Origin: Paludibacteraceae bacterium
GTDB taxonomy: Bacteria; Bacteroidota; Bacteroidia; Bacteroidales; Paludibacteraceae
DNA: 64,000 nt
NCBI GenBank assembly: GCA_017447875.1
Contig: JAFSMP010000034.1
Coordinates: forward strand, 62,001-126,000
Direction: 5' to 3'
The notes below the pieces were generated by a model. The model ran no database searches. It was given only the letters and a program-made list of their open reading frames with translations, and was not told where the DNA came from. Shown here piece after piece: positions 7,069 through 15,037 of the stretch (its first letter is position 1; every line of letters begins with the position of its first letter). The translations under genes were made by a program, and so were the position numbers.

Positions 7069-8301
7069 ATGAAAAAACTATTTCTTTTGACATTGACATG
7101 CCTGATGGCACTAACAATGAATGCACAGCGTTGTGCAGTTTTGGAATTTAGAGCAGGAGCCGGTATTTCCCAATCGGATGTAGACGGCATTTCTGCTATT
7201 TTTATCACCTATTTCCGTCCTTCCGGATATACGATGGTTGAACGTACACAAATTGACCGTGTAATTGACGAGCAAGGTTTCCAACGTAGCCACCTGACGG
7301 AGAGCAACGCTGTGCGCATCGGTAAAATCTTAAATGTCTCCAAGATTGTATTAGGAGATGTAAATGTCGTCATGGGACAATATAACGTAGATGTGCGCGT
7401 TATTAATGTAGAAAATGGAACAATCGCGGCAACAGACGGTGCTACTTTTAACGGCTCTTCTTATCGTCAAACAATGCAAAGTCTTGCGCAAAGATTAGCA
7501 GGCAAAATTGCCATTACTCCCGGACAAACGGTTTCTGCAACACCGGCAGCAAAAAAACGCAGTAGTGTAGAAAACGTGTATGGTTATTTGAAAGTGTTTC
7601 CTAATGAATTGGGCGAGTTTAGTTCTGAACCGACAGGCACAATTCAGCGCATCAACTCGCAAGCGCAACATGGTTATAATAACTGGCGCATCCCGACATC
7701 TGAGGAATTGTCCTTACTTCGTGCAAATGGCTATTTGGGCGATGGTAGATATATGAGTAGTGACGGTAATAGCAGCGGTAAGGTATTGTTGGTAACGGAC
7801 GGAAAAGATTATGCAAGTGTACGTGCCGAAGAACAAAGAAGACAACAGGAAGAGCAACAAAGACAAGCAGCAGAACAAAGGAAAGCACAGTTGTCTGCAT
7901 TGGGATATGTGGATTTAGGTTTACCAAGTGGTACACTTTGGAGAAACACTAATGAGAGTGGTTATTATACACACGCCGATGCTGTTAGTCAATTTGGGAA
8001 GAATTTGCCTACGAAAGAGCAAGCTGTTGAATTAAAGGATTATTGTCAATGGACGTGGATTGGTAACGGATATAAAATAAAGGGACGTAATGGAAATACT
8101 ATTACATTGCCTGCCGAAGGCACAGGATCTACATGTTCTAGTACTATCCATGCTAAAGGAGAGTTTGGGATATATTGGTACAAATCCTATGATGATGTTT
8201 TGACGGTTTCTGCTAGTGAGGGCATTAATCCTGCCGGTTGGAATGTTTCGTTGAGTGGATGTAGTAATAGAAACTCCGTCCGTCTTGTATCACGTTTCTG
8301 A
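7069..8301 (+). CDS. exported CsgG-like protein with C-terminal paralogous (LPSGTLW) domain
   Basis: A 410-residue protein with a signal peptide (MKKLFLLTLTCLMALTMNA). Residues ~20-155 resemble the CsgG/FlgO fold (CAVLEFRAGAGIS, later VERTQIDRVIDEQGF, KIVLGDVNVVMGQYNVDVRVINVENG), which acts in envelope assembly and stress lipoproteins, though no lipobox Cys is present here. A linker and a Glu/Gln/Arg-rich coiled coil follow (~residues 245-270), then a C-terminal domain starting VDLGLPSGTLWRNTNE and ending NRNSVRLVSRF, a Bacteroidetes/Fibrobacter paralogous module often repeated within genomes. The gene is visibly AT-richer than its neighbours and has its own long leader and terminator, so it may have been acquired. 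Role unknown; CsgG similarity is moderate. Confidence 0.7.
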   Translation: MKKLFLLTLTCLMALTMNAQRCAVLEFRAGAGISQSDVDGISAIFITYFRPSGYTMVERTQIDRVIDEQGFQRSHLTESNAVRIGKILNVSKIVLGDVNVVMGQYNVDVRVINVENGTIAATDGATFNGSSYRQTMQSLAQRLAGKIAITPGQTVSATPAAKKRSSVENVYGYLKVFPNELGEFSSEPTGTIQRINSQAQHGYNNWRIPTSEELSLLRANGYLGDGRYMSSDGNSSGKVLLVTDGKDYASVRAEEQRRQQEEQQRQAAEQRKAQLSALGYVDLGLPSGTLWRNTNESGYYTHADAVSQFGKNLPTKEQAVELKDYCQWTWIGNGYKIKGRNGNTITLPAEGTGSTCSSTIHAKGEFGIYWYKSYDDVLTVSASEGINPAGWNVSLSGCSNRNSVRLVSRF

Positions 8302-8360
8302 AAATCTTTTTGATAATAATTGTTGTTTGCTCTAACCAACCCATCGGTAATTTTCTCTCC

Positions 8361-8417
8361 GCGTTGCCCTTTTAGCATCCGCCATTATAGGACTAATCGG
8401 GCAGCGCTTTTTCTTTT
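8361..8417 (+). terminator. Rho-independent terminator after the CsgG-like gene
   Basis: GCGTTGCCC (8361-8369) pairs with GGGCAGCGC (8399-8407) with one G:U pair and a 29-base loop, then TTTTTCTTTTT. The remaining gap up to 8730 contains no gene that I can support, only the repeat at 8648 and the promoter at 8683. Confidence 0.75.
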
Positions 8418-8647
8418 TGTTTCTCCCTAACGGACGCCCAAACAAGGTTAAAAAGAGGCGCGTCAGAGGCGCATGCTGGTAATCCTAGACAATGCCTATA
8501 ATATAATGCTTGCAATATACACATTTACAGCGCGTTATAGCACATTCAGTAGCATTCGAAAAATCGCCGTTTTGTGCATTTCATTTTCATTGTTCTTTTG
8601 GAAACATTTGGGGTTATTTTGGACTAAAATCCTGCTTTTTATCCTGC

Positions 8648-8674
8648 TTTTGACTTTTTCTTTCGACTTTCGAC
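8648..8674 (+). repeat. short ~7-bp repeat (TTTCGAC type)
   Basis: TTTTGAC, a 6-bp degenerate step, then TTTCGAC twice. It is the reverse complement of the GTCGAAA unit found inside the RluA-type gene (12971) and ygiQ (58511). Just upstream, ATCCTGCTTTT occurs twice in a row. Confidence 0.6.
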
Positions 8675-8682
8675 TAAAAAAC

Positions 8683-8714
8683 TTGCATATGTCAGAAAAA
8701 AGCAGTACCTTTGC
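8683..8714 (+). promoter_or_regulatory. Bacteroidetes-type promoter of the DUF4298 gene
   Basis: TTGCATATGTC at 8683-8693, 12 bp, TACCTTTGC at 8706-8714. The ATG at 8731 is 17 bp further on; this also decides the start over an upstream in-frame opening at 8473. Confidence 0.85.
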
Positions 8715-8730
8715 AGCCGCAAAGGTTTTT

Positions 8731-9150
8731 ATGAAAATGATGCCCTCTTACGACATAAACAGAATCATCCGCATGGAAGCGTTGTATAACGAATTGCAAG
8801 CCGCACTGGCAAAGACGGCACACAGCACCGCCCCTGCCGCCAAACAGCAGGCACTTGCTTCCAGACAAACTTTGCAGCCGCAGATAGACAAATTAGCCGC
8901 CTATTATCAAAGCGACGCATGGAAAGCGGATTTTCACGCCGACGAACTCGGTTTTTTGCCGTCCGACCTTCCCCGCGGCATACTCTCCGAAGACGGCATA
9001 TACAACCTCCTGACACGTTGGGAGGAGATAGTGCAAATTGAATGCAGTCTGTCGGAATCTCCGACAAACTGCCAAAATATAATACCTATTACATCCTATA
9101 GATACCTATTGCGACCTAAAAAACAAAAACACTATGCAACAGGAAGATAA
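8731..9150 (+). CDS. DUF4298 domain protein with repeat-encoded tail
   Basis: A 139-residue cytoplasmic protein. Residues ~5-105 match DUF4298: a helical NRIIRMEALYNELQ start, then KLAAYYQSDAWKADFHADE and the signature LPRGILSEDGIYNLL. The family's role is unknown; it is common in small operons of Gram-positive bacteria and Bacteroidetes. I start at ATG 8731 because the promoter at 8683 excludes longer forms; ATG 8737 or 8740 are equally possible. The family normally ends shortly after the LSEDGIYNLL helix, but here the frame runs through the decamer array at 9085-9118 and overlaps the next start by 17 bp. The last ~25 residues are therefore probably not ancestral; the original stop may have been lost when the repeat-flanked neighbour arrived. 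Confidence 0.75.
   Translation: MKMMPSYDINRIIRMEALYNELQAALAKTAHSTAPAAKQQALASRQTLQPQIDKLAAYYQSDAWKADFHADELGFLPSDLPRGILSEDGIYNLLTRWEEIVQIECSLSESPTNCQNIIPITSYRYLLRPKKQKHYATGR
9085..9120 (+). repeat. decamer array 2 (left flank of four-helix-bundle gene)
   Basis: CCT boxes at exactly 10-bp spacing (9085, 9095, 9105, 9115) joined by ATTacat, ATAgata, ATTgcga and ending in AAAAAA. It is nearly identical over ~37 bp to the forward half of array 3 at 9857-9894. Both copies end ~17 bp before an ATG. Confidence 0.88.
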
Positions 9151-9829
9151 ATCCAAATATGAGGGGAAAGTATTGCGGAAGGCGAGCAATTGGAAAGAGT
9201 TGTATTTCTATCAGAAAGCAAATACACTCTACCAATTGACGTTTGTTTTCTGTGAACGCTTTCTTCCTAAATATGGAGATAGAACCGTTGATCAGATGGT
9301 TCAGGCGGCGCGTTCTGGAAAGCAGAATATTATTGAAGGCTCAGAGGATGGGAAGACAAGTACAGAGATGGAATTGAAGCTCCTCAATGTGGCGAGAAGT
9401 AGTATTGGTGAGTTGTGTGAGGATTATCAAGATCATATCGTAAAGCATCATTTACCATTGTGGGATAATTCTCATCCGCGATACGGAACAATGCTTACGT
9501 TTACTCAGCAACACAATGCGTTGGAGGATTACGAGCCGTATTTTGCCCAATGGTCCGAGGAAGAAATGGCAAATATCGGTTTGACGCTTTGCCACCAGAT
9601 AGATGCTATGATGAATGGTTATTTGCGTGCATTGGAAAAACAGTATGTGACGGAAGGCGGCATCAAAGAACGGATGTATGCCGCTCGTACCGGCTATCGC
9701 CAAACTCAGGAAGAAGAGCGCAAGCAACTCCTACTGGAAAACCAACAATTAAAAGCCGAGCTTGCCAAAAAGCAAGCCGAAATAGACCAACTGAAAAAAC
9801 AATTACACGACAGCAATAGGTCGGAATAG
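9134..9829 (+). CDS. four-helix-bundle protein with suffix domain (S23/IVS-type)
   Basis: A 231-residue soluble helical protein. Residues ~10-165 match the four-helix-bundle family first known as the 23S rRNA intervening-sequence protein: LYFYQKANTLYQLTFVFCERFL, then MVQAARSGKQNIIEGSEDG with the conserved RS...NI.EG core and ELKLLNVARSSIGELCEDY. A C-terminal extension follows (AARTGYRQTQEEER), of the type annotated as a four-helix-bundle suffix domain, and it ends in a Leu/Lys/Gln coiled coil (~195-228). The biochemical role is not established; Avd of diversity-generating retroelements shares the fold, but no reverse transcriptase is in this window. It is flanked on both sides by near-identical decamer arrays. 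Confidence 0.8.
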   Translation: MQQEDKSKYEGKVLRKASNWKELYFYQKANTLYQLTFVFCERFLPKYGDRTVDQMVQAARSGKQNIIEGSEDGKTSTEMELKLLNVARSSIGELCEDYQDHIVKHHLPLWDNSHPRYGTMLTFTQQHNALEDYEPYFAQWSEEEMANIGLTLCHQIDAMMNGYLRALEKQYVTEGGIKERMYAARTGYRQTQEEERKQLLLENQQLKAELAKKQAEIDQLKKQLHDSNRSE

Positions 9830-9894
9830 CCACAATAGGTCTTAATAGGCAATTTTCTATTACATCCTATTGCTACCTATAGCGTCCTAAAAAA
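9815..9894. repeat. decamer array 3 (inverted units then direct units)
   Basis: Left half: AATAGG/AATAGC units at 9815, 9825, 9834 and 9844 (10, 9 and 10 bp apart), the reverse complement of CCTATT and partly inside the 3' end of the four-helix-bundle gene. Right half: CCT boxes at 9866, 9876 and 9886 with the same intervening sequence as array 2. The halves can pair around 9843-9862. Confidence 0.85.
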
Positions 9895-9904
9895 ATAACA
9901 ACAA

Positions 9905-11512
9905 ATGAGAAAACTATTATCGATATTATTATCCCTGTTGCCGCTTATGGCGAGTGCGCAGATGGTGCAGCCGGTGAAATGGAGCGGCACAGAATTCGGC
10001 GATAGTGTGCGGATACGGGCGGTAGTTGAACCCGGTTGGCACATGTCGATCATCGAGATGGGAGATTTCGTGTTCACGCAAGAGTTCAAGGACTCATTCG
10101 AGATGACCGTCGCCAAAGCCGACCTCACGCCTATTCGTTACAACGCCTGTGACGATCAGATGTGTACCGCCCCTGAAATCTGGGAGTACGCATCATTAAG
10201 CGCCGAAAGCGCGTCACCATTAAGCGAAGCGTCATCATTGAGTTCGGACACCGAACGATCATTGTGGCTGATTTTTGTATTAGGTCTCTTAGGAGGATTA
10301 TTAGCCATCTTCACTCCTTGCGTGTGGCCGATTATTCCGATGACGGTGAGCTTCTTCTTGAAGAAAGGCGGGGGACTGCGGGACGCAGTTCTATACGGAC
10401 TGAGCATCGTAATTCTCTATGTGGGTTTGGGTCTGCTGGTAACGGCTCTTTTCGGCGCTTCGGCGCTCAATGAGATGAGTACCAATGCCGTAGTGAATAT
10501 TGTATTCTTCCTAATTCTGGTGATCTTTGCCCTCTCGTTCTTCGGGCTCTTTGAGATTACACTGCCGGATAGTTGGTCAACAGCATTAGACAGCAAGGCG
10601 CGGAGTACAGGCGGTTTCCTGAGTATTCTGCTGATGGCGTTTACGCTGGTGATAGTATCGTTTTCGTGCACGGGACCTATTATCGGCACGCTGTTGGTAG
10701 AAGCGGCAGGCAAGTCTTTGTTGGCTCCGGCTATAGGAATGTTGGGCTTTGCGATTGCGCTCGCTTTGCCTTTCTCGCTGTTTGCCATGTTCCCTCAGTG
10801 GCTCAAGCAAGCACCCAAGTCAGGAGACTGGATGACAAGTTTCAAAGTGGTGTTGGCGTTCTTGGAACTGGCACTTTCGCTGAAGTTCCTGAGCGTGGCA
10901 GACTTGGCGTACGGGTGGGGTATATTGCCGAGATGGCTCTTCCTCGTTATTTGGATTGCCTGCTTCTTGGGAATAGGTATCTATCTCTTGTGGAATTTCA
11001 GAAAAGTTACCCTGACGCGCAAGATCATTCGTTTGATAGTGATTATACCTTCCTTTGCTTTTGCCGGATACCTTGTTCCCGGTCTATGGGGCGCGCCTGT
11101 GAAAGCCGTTTCGGCTTTTGCGCCGCCGATGGAGATTGAAGGTCGCGAGGTGTTCCATGACTACGAAGAAGGCCTTGCGTACGCTCGGCAAACCGGCAAG
11201 CCGATAATCATCGATTTCACAGGATACGGATGTGTCAACTGCCGCAAGATGGAGGCTTTTGTGCTGGATAACGACAGCGTTAAGGCACGCTTGCAGAACT
11301 ATGTGTTCATCGAGCTCTTCGTGGATGACAAACAGGATCGCGACGGAGACGGCATGAGTGAAGGCGACGAGAACTCGCAACATCAGCGAGAAAAATTCAG
11401 TTCCAATGCGCAACCTTTCTATGTTCAGTTAGACCCCTATGGTCACCAAGTTGCAACGCCGATGGCGTTCACTACCGACCCACTAGAATTCATCAACTGG
11501 CTCAAATACTAA
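9905..11512 (+). CDS. dsbD: compact DsbD-type thiol:disulfide interchange protein
   Basis: A 535-residue inner-membrane protein that passes electrons from cytoplasmic thioredoxin to periplasmic proteins. Three redox pairs are visible: Cys82/Cys87 (ACDDQMCTAP) in the N-terminal periplasmic domain, Cys139 (FTPCVWPIIP) and Cys255 (SFSCTGPIIG) in the ~8-helix membrane core, and Cys443/Cys446 (YGCVNCRKME) in a C-terminal thioredoxin domain. A signal peptide covers residues 1-18. The N-terminal domain is only ~75 residues before a Ser/Ala-rich linker (95-116), clearly shorter than usual, yet keeps its CxxxxC pair. The linker DNA has a loose ~19-bp repetition. Start ATG 9905 lies 17 bp after decamer array 3. 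Confidence 0.9.
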   Translation: MRKLLSILLSLLPLMASAQMVQPVKWSGTEFGDSVRIRAVVEPGWHMSIIEMGDFVFTQEFKDSFEMTVAKADLTPIRYNACDDQMCTAPEIWEYASLSAESASPLSEASSLSSDTERSLWLIFVLGLLGGLLAIFTPCVWPIIPMTVSFFLKKGGGLRDAVLYGLSIVILYVGLGLLVTALFGASALNEMSTNAVVNIVFFLILVIFALSFFGLFEITLPDSWSTALDSKARSTGGFLSILLMAFTLVIVSFSCTGPIIGTLLVEAAGKSLLAPAIGMLGFAIALALPFSLFAMFPQWLKQAPKSGDWMTSFKVVLAFLELALSLKFLSVADLAYGWGILPRWLFLVIWIACFLGIGIYLLWNFRKVTLTRKIIRLIVIIPSFAFAGYLVPGLWGAPVKAVSAFAPPMEIEGREVFHDYEEGLAYARQTGKPIIIDFTGYGCVNCRKMEAFVLDNDSVKARLQNYVFIELFVDDKQDRDGDGMSEGDENSQHQREKFSSNAQPFYVQLDPYGHQVATPMAFTTDPLEFINWLKY

Positions 11513-11515
11513 AGA

Positions 11516-11956
11516 ATGAGAAAATGGCTTTTTATAGGGTTTCTTTTGCTCTGCGGGCATTTAGTCGCAGATGACTATATGGAATGGAACTGGCCTGTCA
11601 CGGATGCTCCGCCGGAGTACCCGGGTGGTCAGAATGCCCTCTTTCGGTATTTGTCAGACAGCATACACTATCCGGAAGAAGCCAAAATCAATCAAGTGGA
11701 AGGACGGACTGTCGTTCAGTTTATAGTGGATACCCTTGGATATGTATGTGAAGTGGAGATATATAAGTCCAGTGGCGACTCTGCTCTTGACGCGGAAGTA
11801 GTACGTGTCTGCCGGTCTATGCCCCAATGGAAACCTGCATGGCAGATTGTGAATTATAAAACAGGAGAGAGACGCACTCTCAGAACAAAATACACAGTCC
11901 CTATACATTTCAGTTTGTCGGGATCCGAACACAAAGAAAAAACAACTATACAATGA
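11516..11956 (+). CDS. exported TonB C-terminal-domain protein
   Basis: A 146-residue protein with a signal peptide (MRKWLFIGFLLLCGHLVA) followed directly by a TonB_C-type domain: PEYPGGQNALFRYLSDSIHYPEEA, then GRTVVQFIVDTLGYVCEVEIYKSSG and ALDAEVVRVCRSMPQWKPA. In Bacteroidetes such domains occur both in true energy transducers and in stand-alone periplasmic proteins. There is no N-terminal membrane anchor plus proline-rich spacer, so this is unlikely to be the main TonB. It begins 3 bp after dsbD and overlaps rlmB by 4 bp, hence one transcript. Partner unknown. Confidence 0.82.
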   Translation: MRKWLFIGFLLLCGHLVADDYMEWNWPVTDAPPEYPGGQNALFRYLSDSIHYPEEAKINQVEGRTVVQFIVDTLGYVCEVEIYKSSGDSALDAEVVRVCRSMPQWKPAWQIVNYKTGERRTLRTKYTVPIHFSLSGSEHKEKTTIQ

Positions 11957-12723
11957 TACAGAAGAAACAATACGAAACACGCCGTCCGAAAGAGAAAGAG
12001 ATGATTTTCGGCGTGCGGGCAGTGATGGAAGCTATCGATGCAGGAAAGGTGCTCGATAAAGTGCTCGTACGCCGCGATATGTCTTCAGCGATAGGCAGAG
12101 AGTTATTGCTCAAACTCGAAGGCACAGGTACCCAGATCCAACGTGTGCCGCTGGAGAAACTCAATCAGTTCACCGATAAGAATCATCAAGGTGTGATCGC
12201 TTTCCTTAGCCCGATCGAGTTCACTCCGTTGGACAGTTTGGTTCAGAGCCTTTATGATGAAGGAAAGGTGCCCTTGTTGATGATGCTGGACGGCGTGACG
12301 GACGTACGTAACTTCGGTGCTATCGCGCGTACATGCGTGTGTGCGGGCGTTCACGCGTTAATTATAGGTACGCGCGGAAGTGCGGCTATCAACGGCGATG
12401 CCGTCAAAGCATCAGCGGGTGCGTTACATTCCCTGCCTATTTGCAAGGTAGAGAACTTGCAGAACGCCCTGACCTATTTGCGTGATAGCGGTCTGCGGAT
12501 CGTGGCTGCTACCGAACATACGGATCGTAACTACACGGAAGTGGACATGACCGTTCCGACTTGTATTGTCATGGGTTCTGAGGAAAAAGGTATCTACGAG
12601 GAGAACCTCAAACTCTGTACCGACAAGGTACGTCTGCCGATGACCGGCACTATAGAATCCCTTAACGTCAGCGTGGCGGCAGGCGTATTCATCTATGAAG
12701 CTATCCGTCAGAGAGGTTTATGA
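11953..12723 (+). CDS. rlmB: 23S rRNA 2'-O-methyltransferase of the RlmB (SpoU/TrmH) family
   Basis: A 256-residue SPOUT methyltransferase. The N-terminal substrate-binding domain (IFGVRAVMEAIDAGKVLDKVLVRRD, KNHQGVIAF) is followed by the three SpoU motifs: DGVTDVRNFGAIARTC, CIVMGSEEKGI and VRLPMTGTIESLNVSVAAGVF, which form the trefoil-knot SAM site. RlmB modifies G2251 in the peptidyl-transferase region of 23S rRNA in E. coli; the same target is inferred. It overlaps the upstream gene by 4 bp and the downstream pseudouridine synthase by 4 bp, giving a small rRNA-modification pair. Confidence 0.92.
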   Translation: MIQKKQYETRRPKEKEMIFGVRAVMEAIDAGKVLDKVLVRRDMSSAIGRELLLKLEGTGTQIQRVPLEKLNQFTDKNHQGVIAFLSPIEFTPLDSLVQSLYDEGKVPLLMMLDGVTDVRNFGAIARTCVCAGVHALIIGTRGSAAINGDAVKASAGALHSLPICKVENLQNALTYLRDSGLRIVAATEHTDRNYTEVDMTVPTCIVMGSEEKGIYEENLKLCTDKVRLPMTGTIESLNVSVAAGVFIYEAIRQRGL

Positions 12724-13424
12724 CGATATTATACGAAGATAATCATATTATTGCCGTTAATAAGACCTGCAACGAGATCGTGCAGGGCGATAAGACGGGT
12801 GATACGCCGCTGAGTGAGACGGTGAAGGCCTATATTAAGGAGAAGTACAATAAGCCCGGCGAGGTGTTCTTGGGCGTGACGCATAGGCTCGACCGTCCGA
12901 CGAGTGGAGTAGTGCTCTTTGCCCGAACGAGCAAAGCGCTCACACGTCTGAATGAGATGTTCAAGGAAAAGTCGAAAGTCGAAAGTCAAATGTCGAAAGC
13001 CATTACGAAGACGTACTGGGCTATCGTACAAGGCGCTCCGAAAGTACCCGAAGCACGTTTAGAGAATTACCTCACGCGAAACGAGCAGTTGAACAAGTCT
13101 TTTATAGCGAAGCCGAATGCCAAAGAAGCTAAACTCGCTATTTTGACCTACAAGACCCTTGTGAAAGGGGAGAACTATACTTTGTTGGAAATCAACCTGG
13201 AGACCGGTCGGCATCACCAGATTCGTTGTCAGTTGGCAGCAATCGGTTGTCCGGTGAAGGGCGACCTCAAATACGGCGCCAAGCGCTCTAATCCGGACGG
13301 AGGCATCAGTCTCCATGCCCGCCAAATAGAATTTATTCATCCTGTAAAAAAAGAACCCATATGTATCACAGCTCCTGTACCCAACGACTCGCTTTGGCAG
13401 CAGTTTGCTGCTTCTGTTCAGTAA
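12720..13424 (+). CDS. RluA-family pseudouridine synthase with repeat-encoded insertion
   Basis: A 234-residue RluA-type enzyme that isomerises uridine to pseudouridine in RNA. The catalytic motif is THRLDRPTSGV with Asp58; GRHHQIRCQLAAIGCPVKGDLKYG near 170 is the second family hallmark. There is no S4 domain, so it resembles the short RluA/TruC-like forms; its exact uridine target is not predictable. Between MFKEK and TKTYWAIVQG, where relatives go almost directly from one to the other, ~10 residues (SKVESQMSKA) are inserted and are encoded by four 7-bp repeats. The 3' end overlaps the pectate-lyase signal peptide by 64 bp in another frame. Confidence 0.9.
   Translation: MTILYEDNHIIAVNKTCNEIVQGDKTGDTPLSETVKAYIKEKYNKPGEVFLGVTHRLDRPTSGVVLFARTSKALTRLNEMFKEKSKVESQMSKAITKTYWAIVQGAPKVPEARLENYLTRNEQLNKSFIAKPNAKEAKLAILTYKTLVKGENYTLLEINLETGRHHQIRCQLAAIGCPVKGDLKYGAKRSNPDGGISLHARQIEFIHPVKKEPICITAPVPNDSLWQQFAASVQ
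12971..12998 (+). repeat. heptamer array inside the RluA-type gene
   Basis: Four 7-bp units: GTCGAAA, GTCGAAA, GTCAAAT, GTCGAAA. The same unit order (third copy altered) occurs inside ygiQ at 58511-58538, and both are followed by AG/GC-rich GCC. Confidence 0.9.
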
Positions 13425-15037
13425 TCGCATCTGCCGCTTTATTGCCGGACACTATTGTTGCCTTTCCCGGCGCGGAAGGATTCGGTAAATATACCTCCGG
13501 TGGACGAGGCGGTAAGGTGGTCTATGTGACTACGCTTGCGGACGACGCTAACGGCGAGACGGAGGGTTCGCTTCGTTGGGCAATGAAGCAGTATCCGGAT
13601 GAACCGATTACCGTTTGTTTTGCCGTGACGGGTGAGATACGGCTGGTGAAGGACCTGCGTATCAACCGCAAGAACTACACGATCGCCGGTCAGACGGCAC
13701 CGGGTATAGGTATTGTTATCACGCATAACAAGGTTAACTGTGGCGGGTCGGAGAACTTCATCATTCGTAATATCCGTTTCCGCGTGGGACAGAAGAATGT
13801 GAATGGCGATACGATCGCTACGAATGCTTTCGGGGCAGAGAACAGTTCCCATTTTATCATTGATCACTGCGATTTCGGATGGTCCTTGGAGGAAAACATG
13901 AATACCTACGACGGTCACTTCTTTACGGTGCAGTACTGTTTGGTACACGAAGGCTTGTATAGCGCCGGTCACCCCAAAGGAGCGCGTGGATACGGATGTC
14001 AGTGGGGCGGTTCGCCGGCTTCCTATCACCATAACTTATTGGCGCACAATAACGGCCGTTCCTGTCGTTTTAACGGTGCGCGCAATAATGACCGCGTGGT
14101 CTATTTGGACTATATCAACAATGTGAATTTCAATTACTACGGCGGAAGCAGCGGATGTCACGGCGGAGAGAATACTTGCGATGACAAGTTCTATAATGGT
14201 AAGAACGCCGGGCATGAGGTGAACTTTGTGAACAACTATTATATCAAAGGTCCGAACACGACGAACACCCGTCTCTTTGTGGTAGCGGATGAGAAACGTA
14301 GCGGATATACCAGTCGAGGCCCCAGTCAATGGTATATCAACGGCAATGTCTATGAAGGTGAACCGAAAGCGACGGCTGATAACTGGAGTGCGGTGACGAT
14401 CAAGTCGTATACGCAAGAACAGGCACGCGTGGATACACTCATTCGTACAAAGACCCCGTATTGGGACTGCAATGCAGATTCCACGGAGTTTTCCGGACTA
14501 TATGACTTTGAGATGTACGCTTATGCGGTAGAGGCTTTTGAAACAGCAGAAGAGGCAAGGTCGAGCGTCTTGGATACGGTGGGTGTCTTTCCTCGCGATC
14601 ATGTAGAGAAACGTATTATCGAAGAGACGCGTACCAATACCTACACCTATACAGGAAGCAACGGCAAGAAGAAAGGTATCATTGATCTCGAAACGGACGC
14701 TGAAGGTTTTTATGCCTATACGTCAGTTGCTCCGCTTACAGATACTGATCTTGACGGTATGCCGGACGAATGGGAGATAGCGAATGGATGTGACCCGAAC
14801 GTGCCGGACAATAACGTACGTCATGCGAGCGGTTACACGATGCTGGAGATGTATCTCGATTATGCCATGATGCATAAGCAACCTATGGACGATGGGTACA
14901 CGCCTTCGGAAGAAGGAATACAGAATACAGAATACAGAGTACAGACACAAAAAATACTCCGCGAAGGACAAATACTTATCCAACGCGGAGCAAAAACATA
15001 TACCCTTCAAGGGCAAGTTATAGAGGTAAGTAAATAA
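13361..15037 (+). CDS. secreted pectate lyase (PL1-like) with short C-terminal sorting tag
   Basis: A 558-residue exported enzyme predicted to cleave polygalacturonate by beta-elimination outside the cell. A signal peptide ends near residue 25 (CSVIASA). The mature start PDTIVAFPGAEGFGKYTSGGRGG is the hallmark of Bacteroidetes PL1-type lyases, followed by a right-handed beta-helix pattern (NFIIRNIRFRVG, HFIIDHCDFGWS). Near residue 460 lies DTDLDGMPDEWEIANG, a calcium-binding-like segment. A linker encoded by heptamers (14917-14951) leads to a ~27-residue tail, ILREGQILIQRGAKTYTLQG, shared with the subtilase and the pectinesterase in this window and probably a type IX secretion signal. It overlaps the RluA-type gene upstream and converges with rsmG by 20 bp. 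Confidence 0.88.
   Translation: MYHSSCTQRLALAAVCCFCSVIASAALLPDTIVAFPGAEGFGKYTSGGRGGKVVYVTTLADDANGETEGSLRWAMKQYPDEPITVCFAVTGEIRLVKDLRINRKNYTIAGQTAPGIGIVITHNKVNCGGSENFIIRNIRFRVGQKNVNGDTIATNAFGAENSSHFIIDHCDFGWSLEENMNTYDGHFFTVQYCLVHEGLYSAGHPKGARGYGCQWGGSPASYHHNLLAHNNGRSCRFNGARNNDRVVYLDYINNVNFNYYGGSSGCHGGENTCDDKFYNGKNAGHEVNFVNNYYIKGPNTTNTRLFVVADEKRSGYTSRGPSQWYINGNVYEGEPKATADNWSAVTIKSYTQEQARVDTLIRTKTPYWDCNADSTEFSGLYDFEMYAYAVEAFETAEEARSSVLDTVGVFPRDHVEKRIIEETRTNTYTYTGSNGKKKGIIDLETDAEGFYAYTSVAPLTDTDLDGMPDEWEIANGCDPNVPDNNVRHASGYTMLEMYLDYAMMHKQPMDDGYTPSEEGIQNTEYRVQTQKILREGQILIQRGAKTYTLQGQVIEVSK
14917..14951 (+). repeat. heptamer array in the pectate-lyase linker
   Basis: AATACAG three times, then AGTACAG and ACACAAA. 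It encodes the linker just before the C-terminal tag. The same unit recurs in the TPR-protein signal peptide (30931) and, degenerately, before the tag of the subtilase. Confidence 0.85.

Noticed and set aside
8473..8730. N-terminal extension of the DUF4298 gene
   Set aside because: The frame runs through a promoter (8683-8714) and encodes low-complexity hydrophobic sequence not related to the family.
7069..9829. Diversity-generating retroelement (CLec-like C-terminus plus four-helix-bundle Avd-like protein)
   Set aside because: No reverse transcriptase gene and no template/variable repeat pair are visible; the four-helix family also occurs without retroelements.
6631..9894. CRISPR array
   Set aside because: Repeat units are only 10 bp, spacers are 4 bp and degenerate, and no cas genes are present.
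9081..9894. Integron attC site and cassette
   Set aside because: No integrase and no attC core sites were seen; the resemblance is only in cassette-like layout.
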